Below, in pieces: positions 22,811 to 30,677 of a stretch of 30,706 nucleotides of DNA (positions are counted from its first letter, which is position 1; each line of letters opens with the position of its first letter). Below the pieces are notes generated by a model. That model had not been told where the DNA came from. It ran no database searches and saw nothing but the letters and a program-made list of their open reading frames with translations. The stretch is taken from positions 1 through 30,706 of the forward strand of contig CABUPJ010000043.1 of NCBI GenBank assembly GCA_902493335.1, given 5' to 3'. Origin of the DNA: an uncultured Porphyromonadaceae bacterium. GTDB taxonomy: Bacteria; Bacteroidota; Bacteroidia; Bacteroidales; Muribaculaceae. The translations under genes were made by a program, and so were the position numbers.

Positions 22811-25228
22811 ATGAAAAAACTTCTACTCGCTCTACTGCCGGTCGTTGCGTTAGCGCCGGCAACAGATGCCAAAAATCTGTTTATCAACGGACAGGATTAT
22901 GAGGTTGACACGCTCGTCTACAAGCATCAGGTAGGTCCCGGCACAACCTATGCCTACTATCGGGTGCCCGGCCGTCCGATCGATATGTTCGTGCTCGAGA
23001 TTGACCTCAACAACCCCTATATCACCCCCGAAGTCTGCAACGGCGGACAGGCGGCCGTCGCGACCGAGCGTCCGACATCGATGTACCGCCGCAACGACAG
23101 TCCGGGACATGACATGGTGGCCGCTCATAACGGCGACTTCTATACCACGGCCAACGGCGAGGCCGGCATCTCGCGCATGGGCCTTATCGGCGCCGGCGAG
23201 TGTATCTTCAATCCAACCGGCACGACGCTGATGGTCATCGACGGCACGAAGAGCGCCTACTGCGACTATGTCAACTTCAGCGGCACAGTGGCCTCGGCGA
23301 CAGCCTCGACACGCATCCACACCGTCAACCAGCTCCGTCTCGAATGGGAGCCCGCCACTCAGGCCAACCAGATGTCGCTCTTCACCAACGCCTTCGGTGA
23401 GAAACTCCACGCAAGCTCGGCAGGTGGCGCTGTCGCCGTCATCCGTGCCAAGGCGGGTTCGGCCGTATGGCCCACAAACACGACTCTGGCATATGTGGTC
23501 GAGAGTGTCGGCGACAACCCCGGTCAGCCAGAGATTCCTGCCGACGCGGCCGTGCTTTATGGTGTAGGCGAGTCAGAGGCCTTCCTGCGCACGCTTGCTC
23601 CCGGCGACGAGCTGACAATCAATCTCGGCGTGTCGCTGCCCTCTTATCCCGACGTCAATGTCATCCGCGAGGCCATCGGCGGCAGCAACCATATCATTCT
23701 GCGCAACGGCGAGATAACCAACATCGGCGACCCCTCGCTTCACCCCCGCACATTCATGGGCATGTCGCAGGACAAGAAAAAAATCTATTCGGTCGTCATC
23801 GACGGCCGCTACGCCGGTTCGGCAGGCATCGACCTTGACGACGAGGGCCGTGTGCTCCAGTGGCTCGGCGCGACCGACGGCATCAACCTCGACGGCGGCG
23901 GTTCGTCATGCATGGTTGTCTACGGCACCCAGCAGAATCATCCCAGCGACGGCGTCGAGCGTGCCACAGGCAACGGCGTGCTCTATTACTCGACAGCACC
24001 CGTCGACGACAACATCGCCAGTCTCGGCTTCGAGCCGCGTGCCTATCGTGTGCCTGTCACGGCCAAGTTTACTCCCGCCATATTCGGCTACAATCAGTAT
24101 GGCCTGCTGAAGACCCGCGATCTCGAGGGCGTCACCCTCAGCTGCGACCCCGAGGTCGGCCACATCAACGGGCGCGGTGAGTTTGTGGCCGCCGCCACAG
24201 AGGCTCACGGCTATATCTACGCCGCATACGAGGGCATCACGGCCCGACAGGAAGTCTTCACCGTCAATGCCGCACCCGTGCTCACCGACGAGGTCTATGT
24301 CGTCGACGACCGCGGCGAATATCCCATAAGAATGTCTGCGCCTCTCGGCCGCTACAGCTATGATGTCGATCCGGCTTCGGTTGAGTGGACTGTCGCCGAC
24401 CCGTCTGTATGTTCTGTCACCGGCGGCTATGTCCGCGGCATCGCCGAAGGCGTCACGACAATCACAGGCAAAGGCAAGGATTTCGAAGGTACGGTCACAA
24501 TCAGATGCGAGATACCCGACGGAAGGACTCTTTCTGTCGCCCGCGACTTCAACGCCTCAGACTGGACACTGAAACAGACAGGCGGCACAGGTCTGGCCAT
24601 CTCGGCTGACGGCGCCGGTCTGTCGCTCGACTATACCGGCAACGGTTCGGCCCGCGGCGCATATATCTCGCTGGCAAACCGTAAGGTGCTTACAACCTAC
24701 GGCCTGCCCAAGGCGCTCGCGCTCGATATAAATCCGGGCGATGCCACCGTGTCATATATATCTCTTGAGTATACCGATGCCCGCGGCGGCCACGGCACAT
24801 GGTATCTGACGCAGACGCAGCTCGAAAACAACGCGACAACATCGCTGACCGGCAGTCTCGACGAAATTGTCGATACTGACAACAATGCCTGCTATCCGAT
24901 AGTCTTCAGCACGATGCGACTCGGTATGGGCGTCTCGAAAAAAGGCGATGCGTTCTCGATAAAGATTCCGCGCTTTGAATTTGTTTATGGCGAGACCGAA
25001 GGTGTCGGTGACATAGTTGTCACTGACGGCGCCGCGCTCTACGTCGTCGCTACGTCTTCGACACTGTGTGTCTCCGGTGCCACTGGCCGTCTCGAGGTCT
25101 TTGACAGGGCCGGAGCTTGTGTCTTTGCCCGTGATGTAGTTGACGGTCAACCGGTCGCGCATAATCTTGCAGCCGGCTTCTATATCGCCCGTCTCGGCGG
25201 AGCCTCGGCCAAGTTTGTCGTGAAATAA
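22811..25228 (+). CDS. Secreted phosphodiester glycosidase-family protein (NAGPA domain) with C-terminal sorting domain
   Basis: An 805-residue secreted protein. After the signal peptide (MKKLLLALLPVVALAPATDA) comes a NAGPA-type domain (about 30-400): AHNGDFYTTANGEAG, GGSNHIILRNGEI, HPRTFMGM, VVIDGRYAGSAG and GINLDGGGSSCMV (357-369), the family's signature loop. Human NAGPA removes GlcNAc from phosphodiesters; bacterial members cleave sugar or polymer phosphodiesters. An Ig-like Big_2 segment (about 480-570, PSVCSVTGGYVRGIAEGVTTITG) and a beta-rich domain follow. The last 65 residues (LEVFDRAGACVFARDV, AAGFYIARLGG, KFVVK) look like a type A Por/type IX sorting domain. The substrate is unknown; extracellular teichoic-acid-like or glycan phosphodiesters would fit. 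Confidence 0.88.
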   Translation: MKKLLLALLPVVALAPATDAKNLFINGQDYEVDTLVYKHQVGPGTTYAYYRVPGRPIDMFVLEIDLNNPYITPEVCNGGQAAVATERPTSMYRRNDSPGHDMVAAHNGDFYTTANGEAGISRMGLIGAGECIFNPTGTTLMVIDGTKSAYCDYVNFSGTVASATASTRIHTVNQLRLEWEPATQANQMSLFTNAFGEKLHASSAGGAVAVIRAKAGSAVWPTNTTLAYVVESVGDNPGQPEIPADAAVLYGVGESEAFLRTLAPGDELTINLGVSLPSYPDVNVIREAIGGSNHIILRNGEITNIGDPSLHPRTFMGMSQDKKKIYSVVIDGRYAGSAGIDLDDEGRVLQWLGATDGINLDGGGSSCMVVYGTQQNHPSDGVERATGNGVLYYSTAPVDDNIASLGFEPRAYRVPVTAKFTPAIFGYNQYGLLKTRDLEGVTLSCDPEVGHINGRGEFVAAATEAHGYIYAAYEGITARQEVFTVNAAPVLTDEVYVVDDRGEYPIRMSAPLGRYSYDVDPASVEWTVADPSVCSVTGGYVRGIAEGVTTITGKGKDFEGTVTIRCEIPDGRTLSVARDFNASDWTLKQTGGTGLAISADGAGLSLDYTGNGSARGAYISLANRKVLTTYGLPKALALDINPGDATVSYISLEYTDARGGHGTWYLTQTQLENNATTSLTGSLDEIVDTDNNACYPIVFSTMRLGMGVSKKGDAFSIKIPRFEFVYGETEGVGDIVVTDGAALYVVATSSTLCVSGATGRLEVFDRAGACVFARDVVDGQPVAHNLAAGFYIARLGGASAKFVVK

Positions 25229-25250
25229 GATTTTTCACTGAATAAAGATC

Positions 25251-25283
25251 AGCGGCAGCGTCCACAGGGCGCTGCCGCTCTTT
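25251..25283 (+). terminator. Intrinsic terminator of phosphodiester glycosidase gene
   Basis: AGCGGCAGCG (25251-25260) pairs perfectly over 10 bases with CGCTGCCGCT (25270-25279) around a 9-base loop and is followed by CTTTT. It lies 23 bases after the stop codon. Confidence 0.85.
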
Positions 25284-25388
25284 TAATCAAGCTTATCGGG
25301 CTGATAAATACGGTGGGTTAAGCTTCTGGGTGCTATGTATCAGGGTTTAGTTGCAGTCTATTCTCCCTGCATGCTGTATGGAGGCTAA

Positions 25389-25405
25389 GATGTCTGTAAG
25401 ACATC
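25389..25405. terminator. Small hairpin 3' of MATE gene
   Basis: GATGTCT and AGACATC form a perfect 7-base stem with loop GTA, 40 bases past the stop of the minus-strand MATE gene. No T-run follows, so a terminator role is only suggested. Confidence 0.3.
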
Positions 25406-25445
25406 GATTTAACCGACGCAAATAACTCACATAAACACAACCGCA

Positions 25446-26804
25446 TTAATCGGTCTGATTTCCCTTTAGCCTTTTCAGTTCATAGATTATCATGCCGGCC
25501 GAGACGCTGAAAGCACAGACATCGCTCATCGGGAATGACATCCAGACGCCCGTGAGGCCGAAGTGTCCGGGCATTGTCAGCAGCAGCGGTATCAGGAAGA
25601 TGACCTGTCGCGACAGGCTGAGAATGATTGACTTCCACGCGCTGCCGATACTTTGGAAAAAGGCCGTTGCGATGATCTGATAGCCGACAAGCAGAAACGC
25701 CGTCATCGCCGTGCGCAGAGCCTTGGCTGTCACGTCGATTAGGCCGTCGTCGTCGGTAAACAGCGAGGCGATGGAGTCGGGCGCGATCATTGCAAGGGCC
25801 ATGCCGGCGGTGCATATCAGCGTCGACACACCTGCCGACAGATTGAACGCCCGCTTCAGACGGTGGATATGCCGGGCGCCGTAGTTATAGCCGATGACAG
25901 GTTGCATACCCTGGCAGATGCCCAGTATGACGGTGACAATCAGAGACGTGTATGTCGTGAATATGCCCGCGGCGCCGATGGCGATGTCGCCGCCGTATCG
26001 GTAGAGCGTCGTGTTGATGATGACATTGATGAAGCAGGCGGCGGCGTTTATCAGGGCCGGCGCTGCGCCGATGGATATGATGCTCGCGACGACAGACCAA
26101 CGCAGCCCGTAGATGCCGCGGCAGAATGACAGCGTGACGTCGCGGCGCACGAAATGGGCCATGACGAAGACGGCCGAGCAGGCCATGGCTATGTCTGTGG
26201 CGATGGCGGCGCCTTTGATGCCCATGTCGAAGACAAAGATGAAAATCGGGTCGAGCGCGACATTGACAGCGGCGCCGATTATCATCGTGAACATCGCGCG
26301 GCGCGGATAGCCCGAGGCGCGCATGGCGTTGTTGAAGCTGAAGGCGATATTGGTCAGCAGCAGGCCCGGCAGCTGGTAGATGATGAAGTCACGGGCATAG
26401 GGCAGCGTGGCGTCGCTGGCCCCGAAAGCCCTCAGTATCGGGTCGATGAAGATGCCGAAAACGGCGATATAGACCGTAGCGTTGGCGACAATCAGCGTCA
26501 GGGCGTTGCCTAAGACCAGACGCGCGCCCTCGGGGTCTTTGGCGCCGAGCAGTATCGAGATGCGCGAGGCGGCGCCGACGCCGATGAGCACGCCAAGAGC
26601 CGTCGTCAGGTTCATCACCGGGAAGGTGATGGCCAGGCCCGAGATGGCGACAGGGCCAACGCCGTGGCCGATGAAGATGCGGTCGACGACGTTGTAGAGG
26701 GCCATCACCAGCATGCCGACGACTGCGGGGACGCTGTATTCCCACAGCAGGCGTCCGACCGGCCGCGTCTCGAGTTCGGTGAGGTTAGGGCTTTTTTCTT
26801 GCAT
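25446..26804 (-). CDS. MATE family multidrug/Na+ efflux transporter
   Basis: A 452-residue membrane protein with about 12 hydrophobic segments in two repeats. The N-terminus PVGRLLWEYSVPAVVGMLVMALYNVVDRIFIGHGVG, then SGLAITFPVMNL and GVGAASRISILLGAKD, are typical of the MATE family, as is GICQGMQPVIGYNYGA in the second half. MATE exporters expel cationic compounds in exchange for Na+ or H+. Length (about 450) is normal. It is downstream of a TPR protein on the same strand but separated by a hairpin, so it may be independently expressed. Confidence 0.94.
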   Translation of the reverse strand: MQEKSPNLTELETRPVGRLLWEYSVPAVVGMLVMALYNVVDRIFIGHGVGPVAISGLAITFPVMNLTTALGVLIGVGAASRISILLGAKDPEGARLVLGNALTLIVANATVYIAVFGIFIDPILRAFGASDATLPYARDFIIYQLPGLLLTNIAFSFNNAMRASGYPRRAMFTMIIGAAVNVALDPIFIFVFDMGIKGAAIATDIAMACSAVFVMAHFVRRDVTLSFCRGIYGLRWSVVASIISIGAAPALINAAACFINVIINTTLYRYGGDIAIGAAGIFTTYTSLIVTVILGICQGMQPVIGYNYGARHIHRLKRAFNLSAGVSTLICTAGMALAMIAPDSIASLFTDDDGLIDVTAKALRTAMTAFLLVGYQIIATAFFQSIGSAWKSIILSLSRQVIFLIPLLLTMPGHFGLTGVWMSFPMSDVCAFSVSAGMIIYELKRLKGNQTD

Positions 26805-26830
26805 GGCTCTGCGCTCTTGATAAAATATTT

Positions 26831-26854
26831 ATGATTATAATTATGATTATAATA
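26831..26854. repeat. Two tandem 12-base AT-rich units
   Basis: ATGATTATAATT followed by a near-identical ATGATTATAATA lies directly upstream of the MATE start. It may be part of the promoter region or a simple sequence; no box is recognisable. Confidence 0.5.
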
Positions 26855-26891
26855 ATGACGGAGGCTGCTTTTGAGTGCCGCCCCCGTCATT
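26854..26891 (-). terminator. Long hairpin 3' of TPR gene
   Basis: On the minus strand AATGACGG...CCGTCATT (26891-26884 with 26861-26854) is a perfect 8-base stem that continues inward with GGC/GCC and GC/GC pairs separated by single mismatches. It lies just after the stop of the TPR gene (26919) and before the MATE gene. The sequence after it is ATTATTATAAT, not a full T-run. Confidence 0.55.
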
Positions 26892-26918
26892 TAAAAGTTA
26901 TGGTCTGTCCGCTATGGA

Positions 26919-27569
26919 TTACTCGCCTGCGGCTGCTAAAGCGCGCTCGTAGTATTTCTTGACGTCGAGGTTTGACGTGTTGGTGAAGCGGGGATAGTCG
27001 TTGATGATGGTGTTGTAGGCATTCGCTTCGGCTTTGAAGTCTTTCTCGGCGCGGTAGACGTTTGCCATCTTGATGAGCACGAGGGGTACGATCTGGGGGT
27101 TCTTGTCGGCTTTAGAGATCGCTTTCTCGTAGCATTTGAGAGCTTCGGCGTTCTTCTCGAGGTTGACATAGCAGTCGCCTTCGAGGGTGCAGACACCGGC
27201 GGCTACGATTTTGTCGTCGATAGAGGCGTCGTCGAGATATTTGAGTGCTTCCTCATATTCGCCTTTTGCATAGAGACGGATAGCTGCCTCTACTTTGGCG
27301 CGGTTGCCGCTCTTGGCGCCGAATGTGGCGGCGTTTTTGTAGAGCTCGAGGGCTGTCGAGTCGTTGACCTCGATGTCGGCCAGTGCGATAGCCTCGTCGG
27401 CTTTGGCTGTACGGTTGCTTGCAACCATATACCACACGAGAATGGCGACGAGCACCACGGCGACGGCGACAAAGACACCGATGATGTGTTTCTTATATTT
27501 GCCGGCTTTGGCGATGAGGTCGGTTTCTTCAGGAGTAACGGGTTGTGTCGGTTGGTTTTTTGTTTCCAT
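26919..27569 (-). CDS. YfgM-like membrane protein with tetratricopeptide repeats
   Basis: A 216-residue protein with a hydrophilic N-terminus, one transmembrane helix (about 29-51, HIIGVFVAVAVVLVAILVWYMV) and a periplasmic-type region of helical repeats: AIALADIEVNDSTALELYKNAA, KVEAAIRLYAKGEYEEALKYLDDA, GDCYVNLEKNAEALKCYEKAI, and a fourth unit with VYRAEKDFKAEANAYNTIINDYP. This architecture is that of the YfgM/TPR_21 family, which interacts with the Sec translocon and periplasmic chaperones in proteobacteria; the same role here is only inferred. A -7 box lies 70 bases upstream. Confidence 0.83.
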   Translation of the reverse strand: METKNQPTQPVTPEETDLIAKAGKYKKHIIGVFVAVAVVLVAILVWYMVASNRTAKADEAIALADIEVNDSTALELYKNAATFGAKSGNRAKVEAAIRLYAKGEYEEALKYLDDASIDDKIVAAGVCTLEGDCYVNLEKNAEALKCYEKAISKADKNPQIVPLVLIKMANVYRAEKDFKAEANAYNTIINDYPRFTNTSNLDVKKYYERALAAAGE

Positions 27570-27640
27570 TGATATGTTTGTTTTTTTGTATTATCGGTTT
27601 TTATAATCGGCGGCACACAGCGCCGCCCCATAACGATTTG

Positions 27641-27648
27641 CAAAAATA
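27641..27648 (-). promoter_or_regulatory. Putative -7 box of TPR gene
   Basis: TATTTTTG on the minus strand matches TAnnTTTG, about 70 bases upstream of the ATG at 27569. TTTT lies 19 bases further upstream in place of TTTG. The leader would contain the 27609-27627 hairpin. Confidence 0.4.
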
Positions 27649-27726
27649 GTGGATATTCGGGAGATATAAAAATTTTAATGCGAAAAACTTCGCTATTTGG
27701 CCTCCTCTTTGGGCGATATCCCGGGC

Positions 27727-27751
27727 GGCTGTGCCATGGCACAGCCCTACA
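27727..27751 (-). repeat. REP-like palindrome, copy 1 (inverted orientation)
   Basis: The perfect 20-base palindrome GGCTGTGCCATGGCACAGCC (27727-27746) is followed by CTACA, which on the minus strand reads TGTAG directly 5' of the hairpin. GTAG at the hairpin foot is the conserved tetranucleotide recognised by RAYT enzymes at REP sequences in enterobacteria. Confidence 0.8.
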
Positions 27752-27831
27752 TTGTTCTATCATAGTATATTATCTATTGACTTGCTTTGGCTATTTGTAA
27801 CGTGTAATCATATTTAGTTGGTTGTAGACCT

Positions 27832-27856
27832 TGTAGGGCTGTGCCATGGCACAGCC
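27832..27856 (+). repeat. REP-like palindrome, copy 2
   Basis: The same 20-base palindrome (27837-27856) is preceded by TGTAG (27832-27836), identical to copy 1 over 25 bases but in opposite orientation, 80 bases apart. Together they form a BIME-like doublet, 99 bases upstream of the RAYT gene start. Confidence 0.8.
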
Positions 27857-27920
27857 GCGTAGAATTTTGGTATTCAATACTTTATTTGTGAAATCGCCGG
27901 TAGAAATGGAATATTTTAAT

Positions 27921-27928
27921 TATTTTTG
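27921..27928 (+). promoter_or_regulatory. Putative -7 box of RAYT gene
   Basis: TATTTTTG matches TAnnTTTG, 26 bases upstream of the ATG at 27955. No TTTG at the right distance upstream is seen. Confidence 0.35.
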
Positions 27929-27954
27929 CCATTAAATTTATAAATAATTGGATA

Positions 27955-28491
27955 ATGCCGGACAGACGTAGGATCAGAGCCGAATGGCACGATTATAATG
28001 ATGGTGTGTATTTTGTTACCGTCTGTTGTTTTCGTAAAAAATTTTATTTCGGTAATATACAGGATAATGCTATGAAATATAGTTTAGTCGGACAGATTGC
28101 GAGGCAATGTATTTCTGAGATTCCCAAGCATTTTAATTATGTAGAGCTATGGAATTATGTGGTTATGCCCAATCATATTCATCTTGTATTGGCAATTGGT
28201 GGCGTGCCTCAAAAGCAACCCCATGATAATATCGGCTTTTTGAAGCCTAAACGACATGAGGCTCCTGAGAAACAGGATTTTCACCATAATTCAGCTCTTG
28301 CTGTCGTAGTTGGGCAGCTTAAAAGCTCGATAACACGTCTTGCCGGTCTTAAAGGTAAAGAAATGAAATGGCAATCAAAGTATTATGACAACATTATTTC
28401 TAATAAAGATGCTTATGATTACATTATGAATTACATTGATAATAACGTTGAGAACTGGAGCCAAGACAAGTTATACACAGATATGGATTAA
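27955..28491 (+). CDS. REP-associated tyrosine transposase (RAYT, Y1/HUH)
   Basis: A 178-residue Y1-type HUH nuclease. The N-terminus RRIRAEWHDYNDGVYFVTVCC and the motif VVMPNHIHLVL (62-72) carry the HUH pair (His-Ile-His). The C-terminal KWQSKYYDNIISNKDAYDYI segment (about 140-160) holds the catalytic Tyr, and YIDNNVENW matches the YI..NP..W ending. RAYTs cut single-stranded DNA at REP hairpins with a GTAG foot; two such hairpins lie directly upstream. There is no IS200/IS605-type end pair, which is usual for domesticated RAYTs. The gene is AT-rich compared with its neighbours, a sign of acquisition. Confidence 0.92.
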   Translation: MPDRRRIRAEWHDYNDGVYFVTVCCFRKKFYFGNIQDNAMKYSLVGQIARQCISEIPKHFNYVELWNYVVMPNHIHLVLAIGGVPQKQPHDNIGFLKPKRHEAPEKQDFHHNSALAVVVGQLKSSITRLAGLKGKEMKWQSKYYDNIISNKDAYDYIMNYIDNNVENWSQDKLYTDMD

Positions 28492-28530
28492 TTATCGACT
28501 ATTTGTTTTACAATCTATTAAGCATTTATT

Positions 28531-28562
28531 TTTGTGCTTTTGAGTTTTATGGCGTACTTTTG
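28531..28562 (+). promoter_or_regulatory. Bacteroidota-type promoter of cytidine deaminase gene
   Basis: TTTG (28531-28534), 20 bases, TACTTTTG (28555-28562) is a full consensus match, 27 bases upstream of the ATG. Confidence 0.7.
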
Positions 28563-28588
28563 TGTTATATTAAGAAAATAACTCAGCT

Positions 28589-29062
28589 ATGAAGCAATTT
28601 GATATTGTCGTGCCGGTGGTGGCATATAAATATGATGAACTGACGCCCGGGCGTCGCACTCTTGTCGATATGGCCCGCGAAGCCTCGTCGCGTGCCTATG
28701 CACCCTACAGCCGTTTCAGTGTCGGTGCGGCCATTCGCCTCGACAACGGCGAGATTGTCACAGGCTCGAATCAGGAGAATGCAGCCTTCCCGTCAGGCCT
28801 TTGTGCCGAGCGCACGGCGGCATACTATGCCCACTCGCGATTCCCCGATGCGCGTTTCGAGGCCATCGCCATCGCGGCCATTGACACGACGGGGCATGAG
28901 ATAGCCGTGCCGGTAGCCCCCTGCGGCGCATGCCGTCAGGCCCTGACCGAATATGAGAAACTGGCCGGACACGACGTCGAGGTCATTCTCGTCGGCGCCG
29001 GTGAAATATATGTGCTGCCATCAGTCGCCTCGACCCTGCCGCTGACATTCAGGGAATTCTGA
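28589..29062 (+). CDS. cdd: Cytidine deaminase
   Basis: A 157-residue zinc enzyme that deaminates cytidine and deoxycytidine in pyrimidine salvage. Zinc ligands are visible: Cys72 and catalytic Glu74 in CAERTA, and Cys112 and Cys115 in PCGACRQ. SRFSVGAAI and GSNQENAAFPSGLCAERTA are the family's substrate-binding strands. The length is slightly over the usual 130-140 because of a 20-residue N-terminal extension. It is a single gene with its own promoter, convergent with the next gene. Confidence 0.95.
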   Translation: MKQFDIVVPVVAYKYDELTPGRRTLVDMAREASSRAYAPYSRFSVGAAIRLDNGEIVTGSNQENAAFPSGLCAERTAAYYAHSRFPDARFEAIAIAAIDTTGHEIAVPVAPCGACRQALTEYEKLAGHDVEVILVGAGEIYVLPSVASTLPLTFREF

Positions 29063-29096
29063 TTTCTTCCCGCAGATGCCACCCTGAACCTGATTG

Positions 29097-29122
29097 TGCA
29101 TAGTGCATTATGCATAGTGCAT
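29097..29122. repeat. Two copies of TGCATAGTGCAT between convergent genes
   Basis: Copies at 29097-29108 and 29111-29122 are separated by two bases and framed by CTGAT/ATCAG, so the segment can fold as a hairpin in either transcript. It lies between the stops of the cytidine deaminase and DUF4919-like genes and could act as a shared terminator; no T-run is present. Confidence 0.5.
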
Positions 29123-29126
29123 CAGA

Positions 29127-29858
29127 TTATTCCTGGGCTTCGAGTTCCGAAGGGTGTTTCATGAAATATTGCTCGAGCATGTCGCTGATGTTGAAATAGC
29201 AGCCGGCGGGATCTGTGTCTTTGACATGTTTGACTTCGATGTAGTCGTAGCACGGCGGCTCGAAACGCTGTGCCGAGGCTGTCAGCCCGAGCAGATTCAA
29301 AAAATCATATTCATGACCGGGATAGACGACCGTCCACGCCGTCTCGGCCGTTGTGCCGTCGCCTGAAGCCGCGATGACAAGCAGCAGATGGTTGAGCTTG
29401 TGCTGCCATATCTTGGCGAGGTCATATTTGCCGTTCTGTTCATAGACATAGACGCGGTTGACGAGCTGGCGCAGGTTGACGGGATTGTCCTGAAGCACGG
29501 CCATCGCGTAGTCGAGCATCATCTGTCGCTCCGAGCGTGTGCGTTTGCTTTTGGCGTATATCGGCGCGAGTTTCTCGAGCATGTCGGGCCGTGGCGCCGG
29601 ACGGTAGGGGTCATAGTCTTCCTGAAACAGTGTGCCGTAGTAGAAATACTGGTAGTCGGCGTCGCTCATGACCGTGTCATTAGACATGAACTGGTTGAGC
29701 AGGCGTTGATAATAGCGTGGCGAGTTCTCGTCTGTGACAGCTTCTTTGATTGCCTTGAGGTCGGGTTTGCCGAGAGCCTCGCGCGGGTTTGTCGCTCCGA
29801 GACCTATGCCGAGTGAGGCGACCGCCGCTATTATAAGGGTTATGGTTTTCTTTAACAT
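29127..29858 (-). CDS. Secreted DUF4919-like protein
   Basis: A 243-residue protein with a signal peptide (MLKKTITLIIAAVASLGIGLGA). The mature part shows NPREALGKPDLKAI, RYYQRLLNQFMSNDTVMSDADYQYFYYG, FQEDYDPYR, LVNRVYVYEQNGKYDLAKIWQHKLNHLL, and a C-terminal beta region with ETAWTVVYPGHEYDFLNLLG and GCYFNISDML. From memory this agrees with the Bacteroidota DUF4919 family, whose function is unknown. It follows the DUF456-like gene after 15 bases, so the two form an operon. Confidence 0.8.
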   Translation of the reverse strand: MLKKTITLIIAAVASLGIGLGATNPREALGKPDLKAIKEAVTDENSPRYYQRLLNQFMSNDTVMSDADYQYFYYGTLFQEDYDPYRPAPRPDMLEKLAPIYAKSKRTRSERQMMLDYAMAVLQDNPVNLRQLVNRVYVYEQNGKYDLAKIWQHKLNHLLLVIAASGDGTTAETAWTVVYPGHEYDFLNLLGLTASAQRFEPPCYDYIEVKHVKDTDPAGCYFNISDMLEQYFMKHPSELEAQE

Positions 29859-29873
29859 GCTGTTGATTGTAGA

Positions 29874-30383
29874 TTAGAGTATTAAGGCGATATACAAGGC
29901 TCCGATAGCTGTCATCGTGAAGTTGATGACGGCGGGCATCGCTTTAGCGAGCGCATAGTTGACAAAACGGTTGCCTGTGACGGCGAGTTCGCGTCCGTCG
30001 GGGGTGCGGCTGTATGCCAGTGTGCCGAGCAGGGCGCCGACGACAGCGCCGGCGATTATCGATGTTATCGTGGCCGCGATTGCGCCGACCGCCGTTCCCG
30101 CGAGGGTGCCGGTGGCGATATAGGGCAGTCCGCGGCGAGAGCCTGAAATCTCGCGAGGCAGCAGATAAATCAGTCCTGTGACGATGGCCGACGCCACGCC
30201 CCACCACAGCATTGTCGGGTCGCTGATGGCCGCGAAGCCGCTAAGTCGCAGAAGCCACAGACCGCAGTAAGTCGGTATTACTGCCGGGAAACGCGGAATG
30301 AACGTCAGCAAAATGCCGCCGAAAAACATTATCGTCGCGCAGAGTAACAATATCAGTGATGTCGAGTGAGTTGCTTCAGGCAT
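29874..30383 (-). CDS. DUF456-like integral membrane protein
   Basis: A 169-residue membrane protein with about four hydrophobic helices: one at 10-30, a second at 35-50, a third including the GxxxG-rich TGTLAGTAVGAIAATITSIIAGAVVGALLG, and a C-terminal FTMTAIGALYIALIL helix. The FPAVIPTYCG and Gly-rich repeats fit the DUF456 family of unknown function. It is the first gene of a two-gene unit with the DUF4919-like gene. Confidence 0.75.
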   Translation of the reverse strand: MPEATHSTSLILLLCATIMFFGGILLTFIPRFPAVIPTYCGLWLLRLSGFAAISDPTMLWWGVASAIVTGLIYLLPREISGSRRGLPYIATGTLAGTAVGAIAATITSIIAGAVVGALLGTLAYSRTPDGRELAVTGNRFVNYALAKAMPAVINFTMTAIGALYIALIL

Positions 30384-30419
30384 GGTCGGTGGTTATCTTC
30401 GTTTTATCTGGAGTGATTA

Positions 30420-30427
30420 CAAATTTA
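30420..30427 (-). promoter_or_regulatory. Putative -7 box of DUF456-like gene
   Basis: TAAATTTG on the minus strand matches TAnnTTTG, 36 bases upstream of the ATG at 30383. No TTTG is seen at the expected distance upstream. Confidence 0.4.
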
Positions 30428-30653
30428 ATGTTTTTTCGAGCAGAATGTCAGCCGCATTTCCGCTTTTTTAAAAGTTTTGACAATTTTTGTGAATTGCCGC
30501 CGCCCAATAGCTGTCGACCTTGCCGACCATCCTTAACGACCTTAATGACTTTAATAACCCTATCCATCCCTCAATCGCTAAAACTTTTGTTTCTGCTCCT
30601 AACTTCTGCGAGGTTCAAGGACTGTCACCTTCATCAGACCAAGATTAATGAGC

Positions 30654-30677
30654 GGCCTCGCTCTCCTCCTCGAGGCC
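30654..30677. repeat. GGCCTCG/CGAGGCC hairpin
   Basis: A perfect 7-base stem (30654-30660 with 30671-30677) around a 10-base pyrimidine-rich loop on the plus strand. It belongs to the unexplained element at the right edge. Confidence 0.6.

Larger units (their letters stand above)
27570..27954. other. Intergenic region with REP-like doublet
   Basis: 385 AT-rich bases between divergent genes. It contains a 6-base stem hairpin in the TPR leader (27609-27627), the TPR gene's putative -7 box (27641-27648, minus), two REP-like palindromes (27727-27751 and 27832-27856), and a -7 box for the RAYT gene (27921-27928). No further gene is seen. Confidence 0.75.
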
